Positions 54,521 to 64,000 of a DNA stretch of 64,000 bases are shown in pieces. The first letter of the stretch is position 1. Each line of letters starts with the position of its first letter. The stretch is from Sabellastarte sp. h YS-2021 (taxonomy: Eukaryota; Annelida; Polychaeta; Sabellida; Sabellidae), in assembly GCA_964017235.1 (NCBI GenBank), contig OZ024929.1, positions 22,689,464 through 22,753,463 on the forward strand, written 5' to 3'. The position numbers and the translations under genes are program-made. Under the pieces are notes generated by a model. The model ran no database searches and had not been told where the DNA came from. It saw only the letters and a program-made list of their open reading frames with translations.

Positions 54521-55927
54521 TGTGACGTGCCCTGAGGGTTATCTGCTGTCTGGTACACCAGGACAGGATTCGCCACAGTAGGGCACACAGTGATCACACA
54601 GTTCATCCCCCCCCCCCCCTTTGTTGATATAGGCAACCACTGTTGTGTTGTCTGTAGCTATCAGTACTGTCTTGTTGTAACAGAGGGTTCAAAACTCTTT
54701 TAGAGCTAGAAACACTGCTTTTAGCTCTAAGTGGTTTATGTGCAGCTTGCTCTCTGGAAGGGACCAAGTTCCCCTTGCAGTGTGCTCGTCTAAGTGAGCG
54801 CCCCACCCTTCTTTTGATGCGTCTGTAAATATTTGCAGAGCATGTTCTAGAGGGTGTAATGGTTGACCTAATAGCACATTGCTTTCCTCCAGCCACCACC
54901 TTAGATGGGGGTGGAGGGACTTGGGGACCGGGATCACTTTTTCCAGTGATTCTGGAGTCCTCCAGTTGTTTTTCAAGTGCCACTGTATGGGTCTCATGTG
55001 GAGTCGCCCTAAGTGTACTTGCTTTTCTGTTGCTGTGAGTAGACCTATGAGGGACATGAATTGTTGGACCGGGCAAACCGGATCCGACAGTATTGATCTG
55101 ATCTTGTCTGTCAAGGTCTGCCAACGTTCTGCTGTTGGTCTGACCTTGCCCTCTTTCAGGTCGAACTGGTAACCTACGAAGTTGAAGACCTGTTTGGGTG
55201 CCAGTTCTGACTTTTCCTTGTTCACCAGCCACCCTAGTCCCTGACAAAGTGTGACCAGAGTTTGAGTATGCTGGAGACAAGTGTCGTGGGTAGAGGCTCT
55301 CACCAGCCAGTCGTCTAGGTACTGGTGGGTCCTTATACCCTTCTGAAGTGCCATGAGTTTGACCTCTTTGGCCACCACTGTGAACTCCATGGGGGCTGTG
55401 GATAGGCCAAAGGGTAGGGCTTTGAACTGGTAAGATCGACCCTGGAGATGAAAACGCATGTACTTCCTGGACTGACTGTGAATGGGTATGTGGAAGTATG
55501 CGTCTTTGAAATCTATGGATGTGACCCACACCCCTGCCTGTAGGGAGGTTCTTATTGTCTCTGGGGTCTCCATCTTGAACGACTCTGTGTTTAAAAAGGT
55601 GTTCAAGGTGCTCAGGTCCAGGATGGGTCTCCACCGGTTGTTGGGTTTGGGTACCAAAAATAGCCAGTTGTAAAACCCCAGTGAATTTTGGTTTTCTACC
55701 GGTTCGACTGCATTTTTGTTTATCAGCTGATACAGTGCCTCCACAAGGAAGGACTGTTTGGTTGGATTGTGGTAGTTGCTTATTACAGTCGGTGACCTTG
55801 TCAAGTAGGGTCTGTACCTGAACGGGAGGGTATAACCCTCCCTTAGTGTGGTAACTACTTTTGGACTCGAACCCAAGGACTCCCATTTTTGCCAATACTG
55901 TTTTAACCTCGCCCCTACAGGAGGATC
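53883..55927 (-). pseudogene. DIRS B reverse transcriptase/RNase H, broken
   Basis: From DPPVGARL (55927) the frame reads NRWRPILDLSTLN, WVTSIDFKDAYFHIPI, QFKALPFGLSTAPMEF and HQYLDDWLVRA, so all RT catalytic motifs are present. RNase H reads QIFTDASKEGWGAH, LELKAVFLALKEF, then TGA (54687-54689). ATDNTTVVAYINK, a poly-G frame disturbance near 54607-54620 and another stop follow. The final part, ARHIPGRLNVIADKLSRL to the stop at 53883, is open and overlaps YR. Two nonsense codons plus a shift disable RNase H only. Confidence 0.85.
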
Positions 55928-56210
55928 TATAACAGCATGATGGGCATTGGTGACAAGATCTACAGAACACAAGTGACCTACACAAGAAACATTTTTCACA
56001 TATTTTATTTCTGTGTACATTTGACAAAAGGTGGGATTTACGCCTTTCCTTTGTGGCAACCCGGTGACAATATGAGCATTTGCAACATATGAGTCTACAT
56101 TGAAATTTAAAGTCACTTTGCTGTTCCTGGACACCACTGGTGCTGGGTTCAAGCCTCCCTGACCCGTGACATGTACAGAGTTCTTCTGACCGGTCACATA
56201 ATTTACACAT
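55917..56210 (-). CDS. DIRS B conserved cysteine-rich module
   Basis: The ATG follows the gag end as TGACAATCAATG, identical to element A. It reads MCKLCDRSEELCTC, then CCKCSYCHRVATKERRK, HRNKICEKCFLCRSLVFC and CHQCPSCCYRSSC. Spacing and identity of most Cys residues agree with A, although the two elements are strongly diverged at DNA level. It remains open in a decayed element. The frame stays open to 54603 without conserved content after the last Cys. Confidence 0.7.
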
Positions 56211-56213
56211 TGA

Positions 56214-58134
56214 TTGTCATTTATGAGGCTTGAACCCCTTGGCAGGCTTCTAGGAGAACGTTGAGGTCTTGCCACGACCTTTCCTGGCTTGTTGCTTGTC
56301 TTTAATCTGCTTCCAAGCCGGAAGGGTAGGTTTCCTGTCATGGTGACCCGTAGATCTATCACTTGCAGGGTAAGGCCGGAAACGATTTTGCTGTCGGTGT
56401 GATGTACCCGACGAACGCCTCTCGTCATTCCTACTGATTTCCTCTTCAGCCTTGGTGATAAGCTGATCCGGGAACAGTGCGTTTAGATGTACTGGAGACG
56501 TTCTTAAGGTGTTCACAGTATCTTGTTTCACTCCCGCGTGTAGGTAGTCCAGATAGCTATCCCTGCGAGCTAGAGTGAAGTTGGCCATGTTGATAAAAAT
56601 ACCCTCGGATAGATCCTGCATGGTTCTGGCCATGGCCTGTGAGATTGACCGGTTAAACGTGGTCAGATACTCCAGTTCATTGACAGCTTGCTTCATCTTC
56701 TCTGATGACTTGCCCTTACTGTCGAGATGTAGAGTTTTGAGTTGAGTGGCCATAGAGTCTTGAACTCTAGTCAAACACCTTGACAAACCAGCAGCCTGGT
56801 TACACATTATTGTCTGTTCTCTGGCTGCTCTCTCCCACCTCCTGAGTAGCTTTTGACTGAAGGCCCGGACGCCGGGAGGGTGGGGTAGTAGGTAAATTTC
56901 TTCTAGCCACCCTGCTGAATGAATGGCTGAGCTTGGCAGGATCCGGTGACCAGGTGCGTACTGTTGTGCTCTCAGAGTCCTTCTCAGCATGCATCCCGTA
57001 CCACCTTGAAGATCTGGGAGTTTTAATGAACTGATCTCTGAGGAGACCGGTATTGTCTGTGTTTCTAGTTGGGTAGCCCTCTGTGAGTGTGAGGTTAAGA
57101 CTGGACATCTTACGACACAACCAGTCGTCCACCGGAAGTCTCACCGACACTTTACCGGTTGGTCTAACACGTGCACCGGCAAAGGGGTTGTCATCAGCAG
57201 TGGAGGACACAGTTTCGAACTCAGGAACCTTGTGCCAGTTCATGAAACTTCTCACACCCCTCATAGTCTCCCTGTAGTTTGCCTCCTCAGTAGGTTCACT
57301 GTCAGGATCATCTCTGGAGACATCCCTGTCTGCTGACCGGTCCCGGTGGATCTCATCATCCAGGGAACCAGTATCACTGAGCTGGTCAGCTTCACTATCA
57401 GAAGCTGCACTCACATCTCCCTCACCGGTTGGCTGAACTTCAGGGAACAAACCGGGGGCCTGAACAGGCTGGGTTGCTATCCCTGCACCGGGAACCCCAA
57501 GGGGTTGGGTGGCAGTCTCCATCTCCTCTACAGCTTCACCGGTGACCTGATCAAGGCCGGGACCGGGTTTCTCTACAGCCAGCTTGCTGGTGGTGGCACC
57601 AGGATCAAAAAATGGCTTCTGGCTGGTAGTAACATCTGAAGCTGGTTTCACAACCGGTTCAACCAGTACTGTGAAAGTCTTGGCCAATAACATTGCCTCA
57701 AGACGGGAGAATCTCTCTGCCCACTTCTCATCAAGTTGCTTCAAATCTTCAGCTGATGGTTTACTGCTGGAAGATTTCTTCTTACTGGCAGAAGGCTTGG
57801 GGGATTCACTACGCTTCGTCTTCTTGGTAGTAGGGGTAGAATGAACAGCCTTGACCTTCTCCACTTTACCCAGCACACTAACGTGTGCAGGGTCCATGAG
57901 AGTGGGAGTGGAGGAGGACGCAGTCGCCTTCTTGTCTTTCCTGTCTTTATAAGTAGGGGTAGACAATTGCTGGATCTGTTCAGGGTTAAACCCTCTACAG
58001 ATAGCACATTCCTTCTACTGGACGCAGGGGTCGTCGCCTAGCCCTTTGTCCCTACAACGTGCACACTTGGAGTGGGAGTCGAACCCAGCCATAGCGTGTC
58101 CGCAGGAGCCTCGTCTTTGTCCTGGAGATGACAT
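56214..58134 (-). pseudogene. DIRS B gag-like protein, broken
   Basis: Start ATG at 58134 (MSSPGQRRGSCGHAMAGF) with the same Cys/His cluster as A. A TAG in DPCVQ* (58016-58018) interrupts it. An open stretch from 57966 covers the linker and YRETMRGVRSFMNWH. A frameshift near 56880 moves the frame to SQKLLRRWERAAREQ and RRDSYLDYLHAGVKQDTVN. A further TAG at 56250 removes the last 12 residues (ending KPHK) relative to A. Sequence and layout otherwise follow element A. Confidence 0.85.
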
Positions 58135-58247
58135 AGTTGTAGGAAATACTTCTAAATAACTTTAAAAGTGAATTTAAAAAGTTGCGTTCGGTGTAGAACA
58201 AAATATTCGCTTGTCGAGAAAACACTTCTTCACTCTCCACGCGCCAA

Positions 58248-58440
58248 ACGAAAAAGATGCTATGACGTCACGATGTCTAGACAGGAAGAGGAAGTACGAT
58301 GCGCCACCTGGCGAATGCACTCTCCTGGCCAGTCCTGCCGGTATTATATACAGGACGTCTTTTTCTGACGTTTGGCAGGACCGGTTGCGCCGACTGGTAA
58401 AGCAATTGTCCATTGGATAGGATGTATTAACGCAATAAAA
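58248..58440. repeat. Right inverted terminal repeat of DIRS B
   Basis: Complement of the left repeat, ending CCATTGGATAGGATGTATTA / ACGCAATAAAA. It lies upstream of gag and should contain the promoter (inference). Confidence 0.9.
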
Positions 58441-58815
58441 ATGTTTCTATTCAAACAGGAATTCAAAATGAAAGTAAATTTCTATGGAAAGACAAAACAT
58501 ATCTATGTACAGGCCTGGTTTTCTTTAAAAGTCTCAAATTCAATCTCATATATAATCCTCATATTAAGGGTATAAACCTTGTAACTGAAAGTCAATTTTA
58601 ATCTCAAACTCTTCACTCACTTGAAGTCTCAAACTGAAACACAGTCCTAAAATAAATCTGAAATTTGTCATGAGAACCAGCCTTACAGAAAGGAAATAGT
58701 CAGGTTTTACATAATGTTCTTAGTTTCTTCACACAGGTTTCAACAATAATTTCTGTAAAATATCATGCCTTGGGTAAAGCCCAATATTCAACCACATTTG
58801 TGTACCTAATATTTG
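58441..58815. other. Intron of the minus-strand gene, no feature
   Basis: AT-rich, no repeat or frame recognised. Confidence 0.5.
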
Positions 58816-58823
58816 CTTTTAAA

Positions 58824-59124
58824 TAGGGATGGGTTGGTATGAAAGACATATACAGTTTGCCAATGCAGAACTGCACCGATTCTGGGACTCCAAACTTTAG
58901 TGTCGCAGTTCTGCTCAACGTATCCCTATAAAAGTCTGCAAATGGACAAAAATATGGGGATAAAAACTTATAATTTCTTCAGATTTGGGGTATGTTTCTA
59001 ATATTTCAACTCTTCCTTCCATTTATATATGTTGGCAAGCAAAGTGCCGGTTTTAAAATCTGGTCACAGTATTTCAGCAAAATGCTCTCGATACCGAGAC
59101 ACCGGGCCTACCGACCCGTCCCTA
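58824..59124. mobile_element. hAT-type MITE, 301 bp
   Basis: Terminal inverted repeats TAGGGATGGGTTGGTA (left) and TAGGGACGGGTCGGTA (right, complement). Flanking octamers CTTTTAAA (58816-58823) and CCTTTAAA (59125-59132) agree in seven of eight positions, the 8-bp duplication expected of hAT transposons. Non-coding. Confidence 0.85.
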
Positions 59125-59361
59125 CCTTTAAATATAAATTTCCTTACTTACACTGACACCTCATACTAATTTTCTGATAAATCTGTTCACATCAACCACC
59201 ATATTTATTTCACTGCTACTTTCAGTTGGTTCACACTAAAATGCGAGTACCTGAATATAGTTTGGATTTTGCAAATTGGACAACTGGTTCCTGTTCTTTT
59301 TTTTTTTAGCTTGAGACACACTACTAATCATTATCCTTGGTTGCATGCAACCATGTCTTAC

Positions 59362-59511
59362 CTAGCATCGGGAAATCCTCAGCTTGGTTCTCACTCTTAG
59401 TACGCCGACCCCGAGACTTTGCTGGCTGCACTGAAGTCGCCTGCTGCAGCATCGATGTTTGTTGCCATGTTAACCCACCACCGTTGTCAAGGGAACCAGC
59501 TTGTGGCTGGC
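59362..59511 (-). CDS. Unassigned minus-strand gene, penultimate coding exon
   Basis: Acceptor CTAACACAG, donor CTAG/GTAAGA. It reads QPQAGSLDNGGGLTWQQTS, MLQQATSVQPAKSRGRRTKS, then AEDFPML. It enters in phase 1 and leaves in phase 1, fitting both neighbours. Gln-rich with a small basic cluster SRGRRTK. The junction with the last exon gives FPMLEVTIANEGFTWQQ, which brings two W-Q-Q motifs within about 45 residues. Confidence 0.65.
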
Positions 59512-59599
59512 CTGTGTTAGTATTAAGTGCACTGAACATTAACGACTTAACTAGACTCAAGTATTGCAAGTTCCAAAATGATGGGGAAGGTTGGACTTT

Positions 59600-60500
59600 G
59601 TTTAAGTAGAACAGGTGTAGATCATGTTTTGCTTTGGTACAACATTTTTAAGTACTACTGGTTTTCAGGATACTGCATATTGTTGCGGTGGACTGTGTAT
59701 TTTAGAACTAGTTCGCAAAAGTGGGAATTCAATGAAAAACTGGGTATGTTTGATTTACTAAATGATGAAAGTGATCAAACTGTGTTTGTCGATCATAAAT
59801 CACATACAAGTATGAGCCATGATGGGCCTTCTGTGGCATGTTTGTTTCAACAAAATGGCTGATATCTTAACAGAATGTATAATAAAACGGTCAACTATTT
59901 TTTTGTAGTTGGTCATTTTGGTAATCTAACGTTAAAATTGTGAATATGTAAGGAAATCAGTTAAGTCTACAAGCAAATGGAATGTAGCCAGATCAGTGTC
60001 TTTTGGTTGGAAAACAGGTTTCTGGGTGACTGTCGTATTCACTAACACAACATTTTAATTGTGGTATTTTTGTATTGATAGACTACATTGCTATGATATC
60101 ATTCTTAATTCTGAGTTTAATGTTTTATATATCTATGGACTAGCAGAACTCTGTTGTGATTAGATCCTTTGAGTGAAATTTTCAAATTTAAACTGAACCA
60201 TACAAACCTACCATAAAATGTTGTAACTATGTTGAAAATATTTTAAAACATATTATCTATTGATATTTTGGATAAATATTGCCATATTCTTGATGGAACT
60301 TTGAAGGGCACCTCAACCAAGTATTAATATTTTTCCACTTTGTGCGATGGAACCGTCTTTAAATTTACTGTACACTGACAAACTGGTTTTGGATAGGATA
60401 TAAGAAATTAGTCCTGTGAAATAACAATGATTTATATTTATTACAATAGTGCATCAAGTGTTAATCAAATAAAAATCCCCATAATATATATATAATCTAC
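59600..60500. other. Intron, no feature recognised
   Basis: AT-rich intron. The 94-codon plus-strand frame at 59578-59862 shows no motif. Confidence 0.5.
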
Positions 60501-60504
60501 TTAC

Positions 60505-60547
60505 TGCTCATTGGTCCATACTGTGGAGGATGGTATCCATGGTGACC
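60505..60547 (-). CDS. Unassigned minus-strand gene, 43-nt exon
   Basis: Acceptor TGTGATTTCAG, donor GCA/GTAAGTA. It encodes GHHGYHPPQYGPMS plus one base (Ser codon completed by the next exon). The His/Pro/Tyr/Gly-rich content is like prion-like or transcription-factor low-complexity regions. Phases: 0 in, 1 out. Confidence 0.6.
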
Positions 60548-60589
60548 CTGAAATCACAGATAAACATGTAGTGGACGCACACTCTCTAC

Positions 60590-60690
60590 AATTTATTTAT
60601 TTATTGTGCATACAGCACAAAGTTGATAGAAGTTAGTTAATTACAAAAAAAAAAGGTTAATTACAAAAAAAAGAAAGAAAAAAAACACAT
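60590..60690. repeat. Poly-A-rich tract with TTAATTACAAAAAA repeats
   Basis: TTATTTATTTATTG is followed by two GTTAATTACAAAAAAAA units and AGAAAGAAAAAAAA. Possibly the decayed tail of a retrotransposed copy; not assignable. Confidence 0.5.
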
Positions 60691-61065
60691 GGTAATCGAG
60701 ATGAATAAAGGAACAAGTTATACATAAAAACTTTACAAGAAAGTTACATTAACTACATAAAAAAGTGACTTAGTGTCTCAGGTGGTACAAAATTAATTCC
60801 TCAACTTTAACGGACATTTAAACTTGAAACATAGGTTGCACTTCAATATTAAATTTAAATGTTTTCAATCTATACAAGAAAATCTTCAGCAGAATGATTC
60901 TTATTTGGTTTAGTAATTGACATTGGGTATGAACTAGTACAGGGATTGTAATGCAATTTCAATATCTAAATCTAATTTGGCTTTGCTTATGAATCAACAT
61001 TAAAAAATCATTTGATGTCGTAAAATGCATTACCTAACGGTTACTAATCCCTCAGTTATAAACTA
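60691..61065. other. Intron, no feature recognised
   Basis: AT-rich intronic sequence left of the MITE. Confidence 0.5.
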
Positions 61066-61073
61066 ATAGTGAT

Positions 61074-61432
61074 TAGAGCTGAAAGGGATATTCGCATTAT
61101 TCATTCTCCGCTCTGCATTTTCCGCATTCGACTTTCATCATAACCACACAAATATTCGGTATGAATATGGAAATTAGGCATCAAAACGCAAAATAGCACA
61201 ATTAACTATTATTTTTGTCCAATAACATAATAAATCATTAAAATTAAGAAAAATATACCTCGTTTACTTATGTTTTTATGACAACTTTCATGCGGTTGTA
61301 CCAACAACCGCATTTGGGTATTTCTGCAAAATAAATGGACAGTACTAAAACACACCAAACGACTATTCGAAAATTTCCGAATTCCGGGATGCGGATATTC
61401 GACCATGATTTTTGTCTTCTCTTTCAGCTCTA
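61074..61432. mobile_element. hAT-type MITE, 359 bp
   Basis: Ends TAGAGCTGAAAGGGA and, inverted, TAGAGCTGAAAGAGA. Subterminal GGATATTCGCATTATTC pairs loosely with GCGGATATTCGACC near the other end. Flanking octamers ATAGTGAT (61066-61073) and ATAGTTAT (61433-61440) match in seven of eight. Non-coding, within an intron. Confidence 0.85.
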
Positions 61433-61440
61433 ATAGTTAT

Positions 61441-62902
61441 ATATAAAAAGATATAAAAACTGTTAAAGATTAATAAATAACTTGATACAAAAGCAATAAA
61501 ATGTCATAAATTATTCGTGAAAAAATTTTTAATGCATGAATATCAATGATGAGTCAGTATAGCTATATTTAAATAAGCTGTAAATGCCTTGTTGAAAGCA
61601 ATTTGGAAATTGGCACTTTTAGGATCAATACTGCAATTCATTAAACTGTATCGATCAATACTGAAAAATGGTCATATTATCTCTTAACCAGTAAGTTACC
61701 TTACTTTTAAATAACATTAGTACCTAAGTTTGGAGAGAAAAATTTGAATGTTGTTATGATCAAGTTTGTTTTTGGGTTTTTTAGGTTTGTAAAACATAAT
61801 CATCAAATATTAATAAAGTGCTATTTTAGAAGAATGGAACTACATTCATAAAATGAAAAAGAGAAGTTTGGAAATCAGAAGTTTTGGTGTACAAATCCTC
61901 ATTCCTCTTGTCATTTATGACTCTAATAATATGAACGTAATTGCCTAAAATGTTTGAAAATAAATTAATTCCTGCAATAAAGTAAAACTTGCAAGACATT
62001 TTCTGGAAGGTTCTTTTCTTTTGAATAAACTTTAGTATTGCTTATCTTAGGCTCAATTTAATAAAGCAAAAGACATCAACACAATACAGCATAACCTGAC
62101 CATATATTTAACGAAAACTTTCTACTTTCCCAAAAATACACCTTCCTATTAGGGCCGTCACGACTAGCCGACTATTCGACAACGGTTAGAATAGTGCTGT
62201 ATACTGGTTTCATATTTTTATGTAAGAATAATCACTGAATGTAGTAACAGATGGCAGAAGGTCTGAATGTGTAAAATATGTCCATATTGTCACATAAATA
62301 AGTTAAAATCCCAAAATAACCACATTTTCTGTACTGTTTATGCCTTCATGTAAAACCGGAAGTACCATATACCTCTTACATCGCCCACTTCCTGTCTGAA
62401 ATAAATGAAGCAAAAGTCACAGGAAAACAGCAAATTTATTACATATTACAGATGGCGGGCACATATTTTCATTTTATTTCACATATTTATGGTTTTCATT
62501 GCTTTTTACAATATGAAACTTAAAGATTTTTGGTTGTTTTATAAATTCGACGATTATTCAGTGTCGACACGAATAGTACTTAGCGATTAGCCGACATAAA
62601 ATATTTGGAGTTATCTGACCAACTTTTCCTCTCTCAGCACAGTCATATAATAGATTTTCAACTGCATATAGTTTTCCCTGGCTGTTGAATGGGACATATT
62701 ACCCCAAAATTTGACTATGACTGTTGCATATGGTTTTGCCCTTTACACAACAAAATTTACATAAGCTTTGAAGAAAACAACACATACTTGACAATTTGGT
62801 GTGTCACCAAAATACCAAGACCCAAAATTTGCCTTTAAGCCTGACCAAAAATTTCAGATGGTTCAATGTACAGGTTTTAGATTTGACTGAAGAATTACTC
62901 AC
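61441..62902. other. Intron; possible hAT-like remnant near 62.15-62.6 kb
   Basis: AT-rich. At 62152 TAGGGCCGTCACGACTAGCC / GACTATTCGAC looks like a hAT-type end, and CGATTAGCCGACATAAA near 62585 repeats part of it in direct orientation. No matching inverted end was found, so it is not called as an element. Confidence 0.4.
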
Positions 62903-63016
62903 ACTGACAACAGACTGTGGGAACCTGATGTCCATGAGAGGTTGTGGTGACTGTTTAGGATTGCCGTAGTTCATGAAGAACTGCTGAACAGGTGGAGACA
63001 CGTCATGGGGTGAGAT
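62903..63016 (-). CDS. Unassigned minus-strand gene, 114-nt exon
   Basis: Acceptor TGTGTTTTAG, donor GTCAGT/GTGAGT. It reads ISPHDVSPPVQQFFMNYGN, PKQSPQPLMDIRFPQSVVS, phase 0 at both ends. This is the most upstream exon of the gene seen in the window; the protein must begin beyond 64000 or in an exon I cannot recognise. Pro/Gln/Ser-rich. Confidence 0.65.
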
Positions 63017-64000
63017 CTAAAACACAAGAGCAAATACAACACACACAAAAGGTCAGGGTAGTGTGATTACTAGGCGGAGATTAGTAGAGCCGGTATGCAG
63101 TTAGGGTGCGACTTGGGTAAACAAAGAAAAAAAAAAAATGGGTCAATTGCTCAAATGCTTTAACCATACCAAATAAGGGTTTCACATCTTAGTAATCACA
63201 AACTGGAAGTACCAGTAAGCACATATGGAGTTCATGTATGTAAAACAACTTAAAAGCAAAATGTAAAAGTATTCGTGAAAATAAGGAAAATAAAATTTAA
63301 ACCAATTTTATGTAGATAATTCAGACTGAAAATTAGGTTTCATCCATGTTATTTAGGGAAATAAACTACATCTCAATTGTTTTAACATGATCTGGTTTAC
63401 TAGACTGCTCTCAGTTCATCAATATAATCAGCCCAATTTGAAGTACTCACTCACTAACTCGATCACAGCTCTAATGACAAGACCATTGTACAGAAACATG
63501 ACGAGAAAATATTACTACCAGCATCTCAATTGTTACAGGGCTGTGGCAGGGCCTCCTGGTACTTTAAGAGGGGAGAGGTATCTTTCTCAAAAAGCCTCAT
63601 GGAAACTACTGAACAAGGTCCCCTTAAACCTGTTAACAGATTGCTTGTTTTGCTAAAAAAAACCCAATACTCACCCAGATATAGTGTTCAAATACATTTC
63701 CCAATTTTACCAGATATTTACCAATTGTATTTTCGCTGAATCTGTTTACATCCTGGGCCACGTTTCCTTCGTTGGTACATCCAGTTAATTACAATTAAAA
63801 GACGGGTCCCAGGATATACTCCTATTTCTTAACATATATAATGGTGGGAAAACTTAATATATAATAAACAAACCATAATTTGAATAAAGTTTTTCTTTTT
63901 CTCCCATATTTTTTTTTTACTTTTAGGCCTTTAGAATTGTAAGTTTACATCTCTGTACTACACTTATTGCTAAATGTGTCAAATATTGTTTTAACCTCCC
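63017..64000. other. Probable intron of the minus-strand gene
   Basis: No exon or repeat recognised up to the window edge. Short plus-strand frames at 63.39-63.74 kb lack any motif. Confidence 0.4.

Larger units (their letters stand above)
52074..58440 (-). mobile_element. DIRS-type retrotransposon B, full length but decayed (6.4 kb)
   Basis: Same organisation and orientation as element A but a distinct family: terminal sequence TTGCAAATTTAATAAG ... ACGCAATAAAA instead of TGGAAAATTTAATGG. It has inverted repeats (52074-52290, 58248-58440), an internal complementary region (52351-52446) and gag-like, cysteine-rich, RT/RNase H and YR frames. Damage includes a stop in the gag start, a gag frameshift, two stops and a poly-G frame change in RNase H, two stops in YR and a SINE in YR. 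It could not move by its own proteins. Confidence 0.95.

Noticed and set aside
62152..62600. Possible third hAT MITE beginning TAGGGCCGTCACGACTAG
   Set aside because: No inverted partner end and no 8-bp duplication could be found. The partial repeat at 62585 is in direct orientation.

Overview
This window is animal (metazoan) nuclear DNA, not bacterial or viral. It is AT-rich and gene-poor, its genes are split by GT-AG introns, and it is dense in transposons and satellites. Several C1q-domain genes, tRNA-derived SINEs, satellite arrays reminiscent of bivalve Pearl/Helentron-type elements, and DIRS-type retrotransposons suggest a lophotrochozoan, most likely a mollusc. The species is an inference.

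Host genes. Three C1q-domain genes are readable. Gene 1 is on the minus strand (about 2471-4910, perhaps to 5461). Genes 2 (19320-20398) and 3 (30940-33467) are on the plus strand. All three split the C1q domain after codon position 1 at the same point, just before the G-x-x-(F/H) half, so they descend from one gene. A fourth gene on the minus strand has its last four coding exons at 63016-62903, 60547-60505, 59511-59362 and 44759-44599. Intron phases agree at every junction. It encodes a Pro/Gln-rich protein with basic clusters, probably nuclear, that I could not name. A decayed exon of a single-pass membrane protein lies at 27046-27374.

Mobile elements dominate 44.8-58.4 kb. Two complete-length DIRS-type tyrosine-recombinase retrotransposons, A (44809-51330) and B (52074-58440), lie 740 bp apart in the same orientation inside the roughly 14.6-kb last intron of the fourth gene. 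Both show terminal inverted repeats, an internal complementary region that rebuilds the joined ends, and gag-like, RT/RNase H and tyrosine recombinase (YR) frames. A is almost intact: its gag and YR frames are open, and a SINE interrupts RNase H. B carries stops, frameshifts and a SINE. A 300-bp element made only of B-family termini lies at 32192-32491. The elements share two unexpected features. One is a conserved cysteine-rich module in a third frame, between gag and RT. The other is a strong excess of the palindrome ACCGGT.

Other content: an older Ngaro-like relic (11.27-14.16 kb), CR1/RTE-like LINE fragments and 3' tails, four tRNA-SINE copies, two hAT-type MITEs with TIRs and near-perfect 8-bp target duplications, a possible solo LTR, and several satellite arrays (21.5-22.8, 24.5-25.4, 34.1-38.3 kb). 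The last array moves from a 132-bp monomer to a 321-bp dimeric higher-order repeat. No rRNA, CRISPR or true tRNA gene was seen.
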